From Chitinophaga terrae (ex Kim and Jung 2007) (GTDB lineage Bacteria; Bacteroidota; Bacteroidia; Chitinophagales; Chitinophagaceae), in assembly GCF_900107795.1 (NCBI RefSeq), contig NZ_FNRL01000040.1, positions 1 to 41,338 on the forward strand: a DNA stretch of 41,338 bases. Reading direction: 5' to 3'. Below, piece after piece: positions 24,918-33,435 of this stretch. The position numbers were made by a program, and so were the translations under genes. Within the stretch, counting starts at the first letter, position 1; each line of letters starts with the position of its first letter. The notes below the pieces were generated by a model, which saw only the letters and a list, made by a program, of their open reading frames with translations, was not told the DNA's origin and made no database searches.

Positions 24918-26264
24918 ATGGCCAGAACACAACTGCAAAAGGAAGTACCCGCATTTGACATAACCATGCAGGCCGAGCAATTGGTTAAGTTCGGCGGGTT
25001 TGACCTGCTTGAAAATACAATTGAAGGAGCCCAGAATTTAAACCCTGAACGGAAAGCAAGAAAGGAGATCTTTCTATCAGAAACTTCCAGGCAAGCGGAT
25101 AGGGAGGCATTAAAGAAGGCGCTTTATTTGTGGCAGCAACTATTGATGAATTCTGGAACAGTGGATGAAATGAGGAATTATTGCGATAACAAGGTCCAGT
25201 CTTTGTCGGGTGTGTTGCTTGCCAACATTAAACAGGCGCTCGACACAATAAAAGAATTAGAAAAAAGCTACCGGAACGTCGCATTATTCTTTGCAAACAC
25301 CGGCCAGGATAAGGTGAAAAATATTTCTTTTGTCAACGCTTCGTTAGCCCAACTGAAAGATCTGGATAACACCCAGTTCATTGATGCCGTGGAAACAGAG
25401 CTGGTAAAACATTACGACAGGTTAGACCTTAAAGAGAATTATAGTTTGTTGGTAATACCTGGTTACCTGGGGGCAAACAAGATCATAGAAAAGTGGGCGC
25501 AGATCGCGCACCGGAACAAAGTAATGCTGATAACGGATTTTGCCCACCTGGATGCGCCCGATGATGTGATGGAGATGTTTGATTCAGCTAACCTGACGGG
25601 AGGAGAAATACATCGCTCGAATGTGATCATGCTCTGCAACTGGATCATTGGCAGGGAAAAGTACCTGTCTGTAAACGAAGAAGACCATTTATATATACCT
25701 CCCTCAGGAGCTTATGCAGGTAAAATATACCAGACATTAATGTCGCAGGTGGCGGCTGGTAAGAAGTTTGGATCATTGGAAGAAGTGGATGCAGTAAAGT
25801 TTGCATTGAAGAAAAGCGAGGTAGCGGTTCTGGAGAAAATGGGATTGATCCCGCTGGTGAAAGAGTACGGGAAGGTGATGGCATTCAGTGCGAAAACATT
25901 GTTTAACGGCGATAACCTGGGTCTTCAAACCTATTCCGTAGTAAGGGTATTTGATTTTGTTACAAAAGTATTGATGGATTTCCTTAACAGGAGGGCTTTT
26001 GAGAACTTTAATGCCAACACAAGAAAGGATGTAGTAAGACAAATAGTCCGCTTCCTGGACGGAATTACAGGGCCCGACAAACTAATAGAAGATTTCAGTA
26101 TCCAGCGGTTTGAACAGGATCCCCGGCAGAAGGATCGGGTGTACCTGGATGTTCATTTGAAACCTTACTTCCCTGCAAAAAACTTTCTGATCAGGATGGA
26201 TGGGCAGAAAGGAGATGAAGGAACAGACTGGGATACGGCGTATGAGGAAGATCATAAAAAATAG
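24918..26264 (+). CDS. tssC: T6SS contractile sheath large subunit TssC (VipB-like)
   Basis: A 448-residue TssC of the Bacteroidota type. It lacks a long N-terminal segment but keeps the sheath core (NYSLLVIPGYLGANKIIEKW, RNKVMLITDFAHLDAPDDVM, YIPPSGAYAGKIYQTLMSQV) and the end domain with NRRAFENFNANTRKDVVRQI and VYLDVHLKPYFPAKNFLIRM. The C-terminal beta-strand region is where the handshake with the next subunit forms. ClpV, which recycles the contracted sheath, is not encoded in this window. It lies between tssB (6 bases) and the exported TraN-like protein (5 bases). Confidence 0.9.
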   Translation: MARTQLQKEVPAFDITMQAEQLVKFGGFDLLENTIEGAQNLNPERKARKEIFLSETSRQADREALKKALYLWQQLLMNSGTVDEMRNYCDNKVQSLSGVLLANIKQALDTIKELEKSYRNVALFFANTGQDKVKNISFVNASLAQLKDLDNTQFIDAVETELVKHYDRLDLKENYSLLVIPGYLGANKIIEKWAQIAHRNKVMLITDFAHLDAPDDVMEMFDSANLTGGEIHRSNVIMLCNWIIGREKYLSVNEEDHLYIPPSGAYAGKIYQTLMSQVAAGKKFGSLEEVDAVKFALKKSEVAVLEKMGLIPLVKEYGKVMAFSAKTLFNGDNLGLQTYSVVRVFDFVTKVLMDFLNRRAFENFNANTRKDVVRQIVRFLDGITGPDKLIEDFSIQRFEQDPRQKDRVYLDVHLKPYFPAKNFLIRMDGQKGDEGTDWDTAYEEDHKK

Positions 26265-26269
26265 CATTT

Positions 26270-27127
26270 ATGAGAAAGCATTGGTGTTGTTTGTTAGCTG
26301 TTTGTTTGGCAATCCAGGCTCAGTGCCAGGTAAAGCAGGATAGTATTTTTACTGCAAAGGGAACCGTAACGATCATTACATCTGCGCAACCGGTGATCAC
26401 TTTCCAGTTGGGAGATGGAAAGAATGCAGACTATGACTACCGTATTATAGATGGAAACATAATACTTATCAGGGCAATCAATTCCAATCCTAAGCCTACC
26501 AATATTGTTATCAGGGAGGGAAAGGCGCTGCATTATTTTGTCCTGTCGTATAAGGAACACCCGGGGATCGAAGGACTTAAATATTCAATATCAGACGAAC
26601 AGGAAATACATCCGGTAGCCCGGCCGGATCTTTTCCTGGCTAAAACCATTAAAAGGACAGACCTTGTTCCCATTAATAACCTGTTGAGCAGGCTGGCAGA
26701 AAATGAGCAACCTTCAAATGTGGATACTTCAACGGTACAAAAGATTGCAGAGGATTTTGGCAAATACCACAAAGCGAGCAGGAAATACAAAGTGACCGAA
26801 GATGGTGTACAGGTGCGTTTCGTTACGACGCTGACCTTGAATGGCTTTACTTATTTCAGTTTGAGGGTTTTTAACAGGCAATCCGCAACCCTGGAGATAG
26901 ACAGGCCTATCCTCCTGCACAAGCCCCAAGAGCACCCTGCCTTTATGAAATCGCTTCCTGTTATCTTTCAGAGAGCAGGCAGGATTGCCCCGGGGATGCA
27001 ATCTGATCTGGTATTTGTTGTCAGTTCATGGCAGCACATGAAAAAAGAGCAATTGATCTTTTTATTAAAAGCAAAAAACACGGGTTGGAAGACAGCGATT
27101 TATTTACCGGTTAAAGCATTGCGCTAA
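26270..27127 (+). CDS. Exported TraN/VirB9-like protein in the T6SS operon
   Basis: A 285-residue protein with a signal peptide (1-18) and then mostly beta structure. Two parts resemble conjugative-transposon TraN (DUF4138, VirB9-like): an N-terminal strand-rich domain (TVTIITSAQPVITFQLGDGK, KPTNIVIREGKALHYFVLSY) and a C-terminal one (TTLTLNGFTYFSLRVFNRQS, LEIDRPILLHKPQEHPAF). A helical linker (about 135-165) separates them. It starts 5 bases after tssC, so it is very likely a T6SS envelope component. It does not match TssR in size. The TraN relation is my judgement from pattern and should be treated as tentative. Confidence 0.55.
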   Translation: MRKHWCCLLAVCLAIQAQCQVKQDSIFTAKGTVTIITSAQPVITFQLGDGKNADYDYRIIDGNIILIRAINSNPKPTNIVIREGKALHYFVLSYKEHPGIEGLKYSISDEQEIHPVARPDLFLAKTIKRTDLVPINNLLSRLAENEQPSNVDTSTVQKIAEDFGKYHKASRKYKVTEDGVQVRFVTTLTLNGFTYFSLRVFNRQSATLEIDRPILLHKPQEHPAFMKSLPVIFQRAGRIAPGMQSDLVFVVSSWQHMKKEQLIFLLKAKNTGWKTAIYLPVKALR

Positions 27128-27153
27128 GTAAAAACTGTATTTAATATTTAGAG

Positions 27154-27852
27154 ATGAAAAGGTATTTAGTATTGTTGATATTTGTACATGTCTTAGATAG
27201 GACGTGTGCCCAGGATATCTCTTTTGCAGGCGAGGAATTACCGTTAACAAACCAGTTGGCGCTTCATTACTTCCTGGATATTAGTAATGATAAATTATTT
27301 TCTGAACCGCAGCTTAAGGTAATAAGAACCAGGGCCCGGTTGTACTTTCCTATAATTGAGTCGATCCTGGATAAGTACCAAATACCGGAAGATTTCAAAT
27401 ACCTGACCGTAGCGGAGAGTGCTCTACTCAATGTACAATCGGGTAAAAAGGCCAGGGGGATCTGGCAAATTATGCCCGGAACGGCAAAGGAGTTGGGGCT
27501 TGCTGTCACTAACGTTGTAGATGAAAGAGAACAGGTTATAAAGTCTACCGTTGCGGCATGCAAACTGCTTAACAAGTTGTATGGCAGGTTTAAGAATTGG
27601 ACATTAGCGGCCGCAGCTTATAACGCCGGGATGGGGAAGATAAGTAAGGCGGTGAATCAGCAGGGTGTAAATAACTTTTACCAGTTACGAGTGAACAAAG
27701 AGACGAACGATTATATTTATAGGATCATCGTTTATAAGTTGTTTTTGCAGGGAAGAATAACAAATAATTCGGTTGTTGACAATGTATTTGATGATGTGTT
27801 CAGTGACTGGTCTGTTTTTGCAGGCAACAGTGGTGTGAGGGATTTTAAGTAA
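27154..27852 (+). CDS. Exported lytic transglycosylase (SLT domain) of the T6SS operon
   Basis: A 232-residue protein with a signal peptide (1-19) and an SLT/goose-lysozyme-like domain (about 65-200). The catalytic Glu is in YLTVAESALLN, followed by the family blocks GKKARGIWQIMPGTAKELGL and AAAYNAGMGKISKAV. It cuts the glycan strands of peptidoglycan in the periplasm. Placed last in the tssBC operon, it probably opens the wall for T6SS assembly. Its last 9 residues (GNSGVRDFK) recur as GSSGVGNFR at 28001-28029 behind a tssF fragment, so the present 3' end appears to be rearranged. Confidence 0.85.
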   Translation: MKRYLVLLIFVHVLDRTCAQDISFAGEELPLTNQLALHYFLDISNDKLFSEPQLKVIRTRARLYFPIIESILDKYQIPEDFKYLTVAESALLNVQSGKKARGIWQIMPGTAKELGLAVTNVVDEREQVIKSTVAACKLLNKLYGRFKNWTLAAAAYNAGMGKISKAVNQQGVNNFYQLRVNKETNDYIYRIIVYKLFLQGRITNNSVVDNVFDDVFSDWSVFAGNSGVRDFK

Positions 27853-27861
27853 TGATCGTCT

Positions 27862-28001
27862 CTCGCTATATCATGGAATATAGCCATATTGATACAACGG
27901 GAATAACTACTACTTACGGGCGAAATTGATGCGCCGAAGGAGGTCATTACTTTCTTTGCCATTTCGACGGCGATTTTTTTTGTGCAGCGATGCTACATTG
28001 G
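27862..28001 (-). pseudogene. Decayed fragment of a second tssF 3' region
   Basis: On the minus strand this stretch aligns along its length with tssF at 28156-28294. Translated, MAKKVMTSFGASISPVSSSY and YSRCINMAIFHDIARD parallel TssF IAKKVIVSIGTSILPGNSGY and YSRCINIDIHYNIARE. A run of eight A residues where tssF has seven breaks the frame upstream of MAKKV, so it is non-functional. It is flanked by two copies of the transglycosylase gene end (27824-27852 and 28001-28029), which suggests a local duplication event. Confidence 0.8.
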
Positions 28002-28040
28002 GAGCAGTGGTGTAGGTAATTTTAGGTAAATGTGCACAAG

Positions 28041-29927
28041 TTACTCTACCCCCCCGATGAATCTTACATTATACGGAAATACGCCGCATGCTTTTTCTTC
28101 AAGTTCAAACCGGATTTCTTCTTCCATTAATTTAATCCTGTCTTTATTAACCTCCCTCGCTATATTATAGTGTATATCAATATTAATACAACGGGAATAA
28201 CCACTATTCCCCGGCAAGATTGATGTACCGATGGACACAATTACTTTTTTCGCTATTTCGCCGGCGATTTTTTTGCACAGCAATTCTACATCGGAAATAG
28301 TGACAATCCGATCTCTCGAAAGCAATTGAAACCTGAAATGGTCGACCTTCCTGGATGGAGAAAGTTGCGCTCTTCCGCCGGTAAGATTACTGAATAGCAT
28401 TATACTTGAAGATTGGAAATGGCTAGTATTGTATTCCCGGAACCTGCTTCCTTTTTTGGTATTCGTGACCTGGGCGCCGTCAGTTGAACAATATTTTACT
28501 GTCAGGTATTTTGCATGAGGCGGGCTTTTAGCAATTAAATGCACACTTGGAACTTTGTTATTTGCCTCGCTGATCTGTTTTTCGATTGCGGAGATGGTTT
28601 GTTGCAATGTTTCCAATTGTGATAGGATGTTTTCCCGCCTGCCTAATGTAAAAATGATCTGCTCCGATTTAATTATATCAATCAGCCTGTCGATTTGCGT
28701 TATCACCGACCGCTCGTTATGATGAACGATGTTTGATCTAAGCGTCATTTCATGAGCATCAAGGCTTAGGTAACTCTTTTGTGTAATTTCTTTGAACGCT
28801 TTATTCTGATCATCCTGCAGGCTGATTACGGCGAAGAATTGGCTATTGGACTCAAGCGGGATAATATTCATTAAAGGATTTGTTTTTATTACTTGTTCTT
28901 CCAGCTTCACATTGATTACGGGTATACAATTGATATTGCAAACCATATTTTCTACAAGATCAGGTTCGATGTTCTCAGGAAAGTGCAGTTTTAACCAGAA
29001 AGCAGGTTGCTGCAAATTGGGAATATCTAAATGCTCTGCTTCCCTGGTATCGGCGTTTATAAGCCCCGCTAACGGCCGCTCATCGGTGATCGTAATATAA
29101 TGTTTATTGACCCGCTTGATTGTTCGGTCTATGTATTTATTGTAATGACAGCTGTTCTGCGGAAGGTGGTTGCTTCCTTCGTGAATGTAGTTGCTGTTTT
29201 CGGGTTGTAGTTCCCGCTTATGCGAAATGATGTCGTTGTTTCCTTCTCGAACGTAGTTGCTGTTTTCGAAGTGTAATCCCCGTTTATACGAAATATTTTC
29301 CTTACCAATGGAAACCTGTAACCAGGACAGGTATTCGTACAGCTTTTCATTGCTGGAATTAAAGCAGATAGTTAGCCCTTTGAGCGAGCGGTTGCTGTGC
29401 AAAAAGGAATCTTTATTGCATACCCCCACGCCCAGATAAACAATGTTATGGCCCAGGGACATAGGTTGCAGGCGTGTATAAGTCTCATATTGCCAATGCT
29501 TATTGAGTTGCAGGACCATACCGCTGTTTATAAGTACTTGTAATTTCAGCGGGTAAACTGGTTGATTGATTATGGTTGAAACGAAAAGTGGTTGATTGGT
29601 TCCTGGTGGGTTATCCACAGCAACAAACTGTTGATAAGGTGTTATTTCCAATATTTCATCTGTTGGCGTCACATGCATTACCCCGTAAGCTGGGAGTGCA
29701 CCTAATTCCTGTTCTGGTAGCAGCAAAGCGGCTATTTCTTCGGTTATCCGGTTGTCAGCGTTTTTATAGGAGAATGAAAGCTGCGCTAATTCTGAAGCCA
29801 ATACATCCAATAATAGCTGCACAATTGGATCATATGAAACAGCACTATCTGAAGCAGGATGGTTCCATACCTGGTTGACATGCTTCAACATCCTGTTTTT
29901 AATACTTTCTTTGTTATCAAAAGTCAT
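28041..29927 (-). CDS. tssF: T6SS baseplate subunit TssF
   Basis: A 628-residue protein matching TssF in size, position after tssE and its conserved ends: the N-terminal SAVSYDPIVQLLLDVLASEL and RITEEIAALLLPEQELGALP, and the C-terminal STDGAQVTN ... SNLTGGRAQLSPSRK region with FELEEKACGVFPYNVRFIGG. TssF forms the baseplate wedge with TssE and TssG. It contains a 22-residue in-frame tandem repeat around residues 210-253 not expected in the family. A stop-proximal part is duplicated as a pseudogene 40 bases downstream. It follows tssE after 12 bases. Confidence 0.85.
   Translation of the reverse strand: MTFDNKESIKNRMLKHVNQVWNHPASDSAVSYDPIVQLLLDVLASELAQLSFSYKNADNRITEEIAALLLPEQELGALPAYGVMHVTPTDEILEITPYQQFVAVDNPPGTNQPLFVSTIINQPVYPLKLQVLINSGMVLQLNKHWQYETYTRLQPMSLGHNIVYLGVGVCNKDSFLHSNRSLKGLTICFNSSNEKLYEYLSWLQVSIGKENISYKRGLHFENSNYVREGNNDIISHKRELQPENSNYIHEGSNHLPQNSCHYNKYIDRTIKRVNKHYITITDERPLAGLINADTREAEHLDIPNLQQPAFWLKLHFPENIEPDLVENMVCNINCIPVINVKLEEQVIKTNPLMNIIPLESNSQFFAVISLQDDQNKAFKEITQKSYLSLDAHEMTLRSNIVHHNERSVITQIDRLIDIIKSEQIIFTLGRRENILSQLETLQQTISAIEKQISEANNKVPSVHLIAKSPPHAKYLTVKYCSTDGAQVTNTKKGSRFREYNTSHFQSSSIMLFSNLTGGRAQLSPSRKVDHFRFQLLSRDRIVTISDVELLCKKIAGEIAKKVIVSIGTSILPGNSGYSRCINIDIHYNIAREVNKDRIKLMEEEIRFELEEKACGVFPYNVRFIGGVE
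29169..29300 (-). repeat. 66-bp in-frame tandem duplication within tssF
   Basis: Two diverged 66-bp units (29169-29234 and 29235-29300) encode related 22-residue repeats containing FENSNYVREGNND and PENSNYIHEGSNH. A shared 16-base block (GTAGTTGCTGTTTTCG) begins at 29187 and again at 29253, exactly 66 bases apart. The polar, Asn-rich sequence suggests a surface loop. Confidence 0.8.
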
Positions 29928-29939
29928 ATGCTTTTCTTT

Positions 29940-30356
29940 TCAGGAAAGGGGAGAGATAAAAAATGAAATATTGCACTGGAAAGGTTGCCGGGTTTCGACA
30001 ATATGACCAGCTATATAGATGTAAATTCTTTTTTTTACGAATTGGCTGTTAATAGTAGATTGTTCTTCCCGGATATCGGTGATTATCCTGTCAACCTCCA
30101 CTCTCTTTTCATACTGCCGGATTGCCATTTTGATAGAATATTCTATTCGCATGATCAGGCAATACTTTTCAATTGATATATCAAATTCATCCTTCCACCA
30201 GTCGCAGCCATAGCTATCCCTGATTTCCGTGCAGGCTGTTGTTATTATCAGGCGTATATGCTGTTCTATGGACTCTTCCAACGTAATCCTGCTGACGGGC
30301 CTTTGTTGCATGATCTCCATGCAGGGGAAGGGGATTGGGTAAAACGTTCCATCCAT
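29940..30356 (-). CDS. tssE: T6SS baseplate subunit TssE (gp25-like)
   Basis: A 138-residue protein resembling gp25-type baseplate wedge proteins. It begins with FYPIPFPC, then RITLEESIEQHIRLIITTAC, a central EIRDSYGCDWWKDEF where gp25 proteins have their E-x-R-x-x-x-G box, and a C-terminal beta strand (RIYIYIAGHIVE). It lies 10 bases after the PKD protein gene and 12 before tssF. The assignment rests on size, this pattern and the position beside tssF. Confidence 0.75.
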   Translation of the reverse strand: MDGTFYPIPFPCMEIMQQRPVSRITLEESIEQHIRLIITTACTEIRDSYGCDWWKDEFDISIEKYCLIMRIEYSIKMAIRQYEKRVEVDRIITDIREEQSTINSQFVKKRIYIYIAGHIVETRQPFQCNISFFISPLS

Positions 30357-30366
30357 TTTCTATCAT

Positions 30367-31365
30367 TTAAAAGATCCCCAATACCTTTTTCCGGTTGTTA
30401 ATGATCGTTATCTCTCTGATGCAGCCGTTCTGATCTTTATTCAGGTTCAGTTGCTCTATTTGCAATTTTCTTTTACCATAGATCCGGTGGCAGAAGGAGT
30501 TGAAGTCTATGCTTTCGTTTCCGTTTATGATAACATTGATGGAGGGATCGCAGAGGTATGGCTGGAAGTCGCTTGCTTTCCGTGTTTTATTTGCTACCTG
30601 GGAGAGCAGATACTTGAACTCTTCCGTGGTAATTGGGATGAAAGATTTTTTTGGCGGCGGAGAGTTGACTGGCGCCGGCAGTATCTCTACCTGTTTTACT
30701 GGCTTGATATCCGGCGCTGTTGGCCGCATGGGAAGTACGAGTATCCGTTTAGTGACCAGGTGGTTGCTGTCATTGTTTACGATCAGGGATAGTACCTGTT
30801 CGCCGGGATTATCAAATACAAGTGTGATATTAGACTGTGTATATTTCGCTTCTGGTTGATCAATAAGGCTCCACAACCAGCTCTTCGCCTGTGGAGTATT
30901 GTTGGAATACCGGGTTGCTCTTCCCACGTAGGTAGTTGCCGGACCTTCAATTACAGGAAATATTTCTTCTGCGATTTTAGGAATGACCGGAATCAATGCT
31001 GGCCGTATCATTACCTCTTTATTCCATCGGCATTTGCCGGCGGTAACACTCACCAGGAAGGTGCCCGGTTTATGGTAGGTATGGTATACCTGTTTGCCTG
31101 AGGAACCTTGCCGGTCGCCAAATTCCCAGGTATAGACATATTCAGCCCGCGCGCCTTTTATATCGAAGGCGATCACTTCTCCGGTATGCAGTGTTTTCTG
31201 ACTGTTAATGATATAAATGCCTATAGCATTACAAATTGGCCGCAGGTTCCATTGAATGTATAACAGAATTAGTGCTAAAATAAATATACTGGCAAACATA
31301 CGGATGATCATAACATCCAAAAACAGGGGCGCCTTGAATCTGTACTGGCGGTTAACAAACAACAT
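30367..31365 (-). CDS. Single-pass membrane protein with PKD domains, T6SS-associated
   Basis: A 332-residue protein. A short cytoplasmic N-terminus precedes one membrane segment (about 21-42, MFASIFILALILLYI). A classic PKD domain follows (about 55-115: GEVIAFDIKGARAEYVYTWE, FGDRQGSSGKQVYHTYHKPG, TFLVSVTAGKC), then a second PKD-like fold (about 135-205), a proline-rich linker (about 215-245) and a C-terminal alpha/beta domain. It should span the periplasm from the inner membrane. It heads the tssE-tssF unit, so it may be one of the Bacteroidota-specific envelope proteins (TssP/TssQ class); I cannot say which. The start is the ATG at 31365; the TTG at 31392 is less likely. Confidence 0.65.
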   Translation of the reverse strand: MLFVNRQYRFKAPLFLDVMIIRMFASIFILALILLYIQWNLRPICNAIGIYIINSQKTLHTGEVIAFDIKGARAEYVYTWEFGDRQGSSGKQVYHTYHKPGTFLVSVTAGKCRWNKEVMIRPALIPVIPKIAEEIFPVIEGPATTYVGRATRYSNNTPQAKSWLWSLIDQPEAKYTQSNITLVFDNPGEQVLSLIVNNDSNHLVTKRILVLPMRPTAPDIKPVKQVEILPAPVNSPPPKKSFIPITTEEFKYLLSQVANKTRKASDFQPYLCDPSINVIINGNESIDFNSFCHRIYGKRKLQIEQLNLNKDQNGCIREITIINNRKKVLGIF

Positions 31366-31417
31366 GGTTGGGATTTTGTGATCTGGCAGCAATCTTAAGA
31401 CAAATTTTTTGATTCAA

Positions 31418-31433
31418 CCTTAATTCTTAACAG
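31418..31433 (-). promoter_or_regulatory. Shared T6SS upstream motif, PKD-tssE-tssF unit
   Basis: The minus strand reads CTGTTAAGAATTAAGG, identical over 16 bases to the copy before tssB, 52 bases before the PKD gene ATG. Confidence 0.5.
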
Positions 31434-31455
31434 AAATTTTTTTACTTTTTTTTTA

Positions 31456-31466
31456 TTAAGAATTAA
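31456..31466 (+). promoter_or_regulatory. Shared T6SS upstream motif core, tssG unit
   Basis: TTAAGAATTAA on the plus strand, 71 bases before the tssG ATG, in the same divergent intergenic region as the PKD-gene copy. Confidence 0.45.
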
Positions 31467-31487
31467 ATGAGCAATTGAATCTCGCGT

Positions 31488-31495
31488 TATTTTTG
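31488..31495 (+). promoter_or_regulatory. -7 box for tssG
   Basis: TATTTTTG fits TAnnTTTG, 42 bases before the tssG ATG at 31538. No TTG stands at 19-20 bases upstream; the TTAAGAATTAA motif (31456-31466) occupies that area, as expected if an activator replaces the -33 element. Confidence 0.5.
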
Positions 31496-31537
31496 TGTCT
31501 CACATTTTGAATTTGTTTGTTAACCAATACCGCAGAT

Positions 31538-32443
31538 ATGTTTGCCCAGGATACCGGAATTGATTTAATTCAAGCCCTAAAAGAACTGTTAAGATCTGAA
31601 CAATACATTCGTGCTGAAGTCCTTGTTTTATTGTTTGTCAATGCTGGCGTTCCGCTGTCGCTGATCCATTTTAACACGATTGGTACATTACACAAACCCT
31701 ATTTGTCGGATACCGTTAAAGTAGATAATAAAGGCGCATTACATTTTTTACTTCCGAGGGCTGGTATATATGATCAGCTGCCTGCCGGGGTATTCCATCA
31801 CCTCCTGAACGAAACGGATACACTCGCCAAAGCCGTTCGGCAATACCGGCAACACAGGACAGAGGAGATAAATGCAAGACTATTCTTCGGTCCATGCGAA
31901 AGGGAGCTTTTTTATCAGCGGTTACTCGTTGAGCAATACGAAGAGGTAATGAGTAATAATTTATCAATGGTCCTGGCGCCCGGGGGTGATATTGAAAATC
32001 TTCCGGCTCCTGCTTTGCTGAAAATACGTTTATTGTTGCCATACCTCCATAAAATCGGCGGCCGCAGAAACGAAGTATCCAGGTACCTGGAATGGATACT
32101 GGATGAAAGAGTGGAACTTAGTCGCCAACGCTGCGCCGGCAGAACGACTGCGGATGTTGAAAGCAGGCTGAATGCCAGTTGCCTGGGGATAACTACGATA
32201 ACAGGTCCTGCTTACTATTCAGATATGGAAAGATGGGAGATCTCTATAGGTCCACTCACCAAACCAATACTGGAATTCATGCCGGGGCAAGCATACTGGA
32301 GAGTATTGAACCTCTGTTATAAATACTTGCTGCCTTGTGATATAGAAGCAACAACTCAATATTTGTTTCCTGCATCGGAACAAAGTGCATGGTTATCCGA
32401 CAATGCCACGCAGTCAAGGATTGGGTTGAATTTAGCCATTTAA
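31538..32443 (+). CDS. tssG: T6SS baseplate subunit TssG
   Basis: A 301-residue protein assigned to TssG from its position in a T6SS locus with TssE, TssF and TssK, its size, and similarity of segments such as LFFGPCERELFYQRLLVEQY and the C-terminal WEISIGPLTKPILEFMPGQA to TssG's conserved IGPL/YxxFLPGG-like end. TssG joins TssF in the baseplate wedge. The start is the ATG at 31538 (MFAQDTGIDL); the upstream TTG is not needed. tssN follows after 32 bases. Confidence 0.75.
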   Translation: MFAQDTGIDLIQALKELLRSEQYIRAEVLVLLFVNAGVPLSLIHFNTIGTLHKPYLSDTVKVDNKGALHFLLPRAGIYDQLPAGVFHHLLNETDTLAKAVRQYRQHRTEEINARLFFGPCERELFYQRLLVEQYEEVMSNNLSMVLAPGGDIENLPAPALLKIRLLLPYLHKIGGRRNEVSRYLEWILDERVELSRQRCAGRTTADVESRLNASCLGITTITGPAYYSDMERWEISIGPLTKPILEFMPGQAYWRVLNLCYKYLLPCDIEATTQYLFPASEQSAWLSDNATQSRIGLNLAI

Positions 32444-32475
32444 GCAGAACGGTTGGAGCGTTAAAAAGTCAGACT

Positions 32476-33312
32476 ATGTTTTTCTTTTTCCAGGTTATTA
32501 GGGCGGCTCCGCTGATCGGTGCAGGTATTTTACTATGGATCATTTTTCTTAGATCATACAAAGAATTAAAGTACCGGGGCCAGATCTATGTCTATTTAAT
32601 TTTCCTGTTATTCTTCTGTTTGGCGGTAGCTTCTTATGGTTTCATATACCAGCTTGGAACCTGGCCATTATATACGCTTTTTCAATGCATGTTTGCCTTT
32701 ATGGGAGGTCTGCATGTCTATTTTGCTTTTACCCGCTGGCAGCTATTGGAAGAGCAGCGAAGTACTATAATATCATTTACGATGATTCCTGTAACAATAG
32801 GTCTTACTGCCTTGACAGTTCTTAATGTTCTCCGGATGTCAAATGCCTTTATGTCTGTATTTACCTTATCCAGCGGTCTGGCTTTCGGAGGACCGATTGC
32901 ATTACACAGGCTTGGCCGATTGGCCGATATACCAACCAGGACCTATCAATGGTGGTTATATCCGCAAAACAGGGAGGTAAAGGAAATGTCGGAAACTGAA
33001 TTGCGGGATCCGGTTCTCATTGGCTTTTGGATTCAAAAAGATGTGGATGATTATTTTACTTTCTTCAGGGCCAAAGCTCCTATAAAAATGGACCTGGGCG
33101 ACCTGTTCTATCATTTCGTGGTGGATTATAACGAACGGCATCCCGATACTCCCATAACCTGTTCGGCAGGTAATGGATCATCGTCGGCCTGGTGCTTTTA
33201 CCAGAAACGTAAATGGTGGTTTAAACCCAGGCTTCTGGATCCGGATAAAGCCGTTTTTATGAACAGGCTGAAAGAGAATGATATAATTATCTGCAGACGT
33301 ATGACTGAATAA
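32476..33312 (+). CDS. tssN: T6SS inner-membrane protein TssN
   Basis: A 278-residue protein with five or six membrane segments in its first 145 residues (VIRAAPLIGAGILLWIIFL, IYVYLIFLLFFCLAVASYG, LYTLFQCMFAFMGGLHVYF, FTMIPVTIGLTALTVLNVL, and one more). A cytoplasmic domain follows (WWLYPQNREVKEMSETELRD, VLIGFWIQKDVDDYFTFFRA). This layout matches the Bacteroidota-specific TssN, part of the membrane complex that replaces TssJLM. The start is the ATG at 32476; the upstream frame lies inside tssG. A 318-base gap with a repeat tract follows before tssK. Confidence 0.7.
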   Translation: MFFFFQVIRAAPLIGAGILLWIIFLRSYKELKYRGQIYVYLIFLLFFCLAVASYGFIYQLGTWPLYTLFQCMFAFMGGLHVYFAFTRWQLLEEQRSTIISFTMIPVTIGLTALTVLNVLRMSNAFMSVFTLSSGLAFGGPIALHRLGRLADIPTRTYQWWLYPQNREVKEMSETELRDPVLIGFWIQKDVDDYFTFFRAKAPIKMDLGDLFYHFVVDYNERHPDTPITCSAGNGSSSAWCFYQKRKWWFKPRLLDPDKAVFMNRLKENDIIICRRMTE

Positions 33313-33435
33313 TGAATAAAAGTCAACATGCTTTTTCGGATCTAAATCATTACTAATGAATAAATAAAGCAGAATAGCTGAGAGACAGGAAGATTGCTTT
33401 GGCATGTGAACAAGGAGTACTACTTTGCTTCAATT

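Noticed and set aside
31517..31537. TTG start for tssG adding seven residues
   Set aside because: An ATG at 31538 follows with better spacing from the TATTTTTG box. The same reasoning rejects TTG starts for tssB and the PKD gene.
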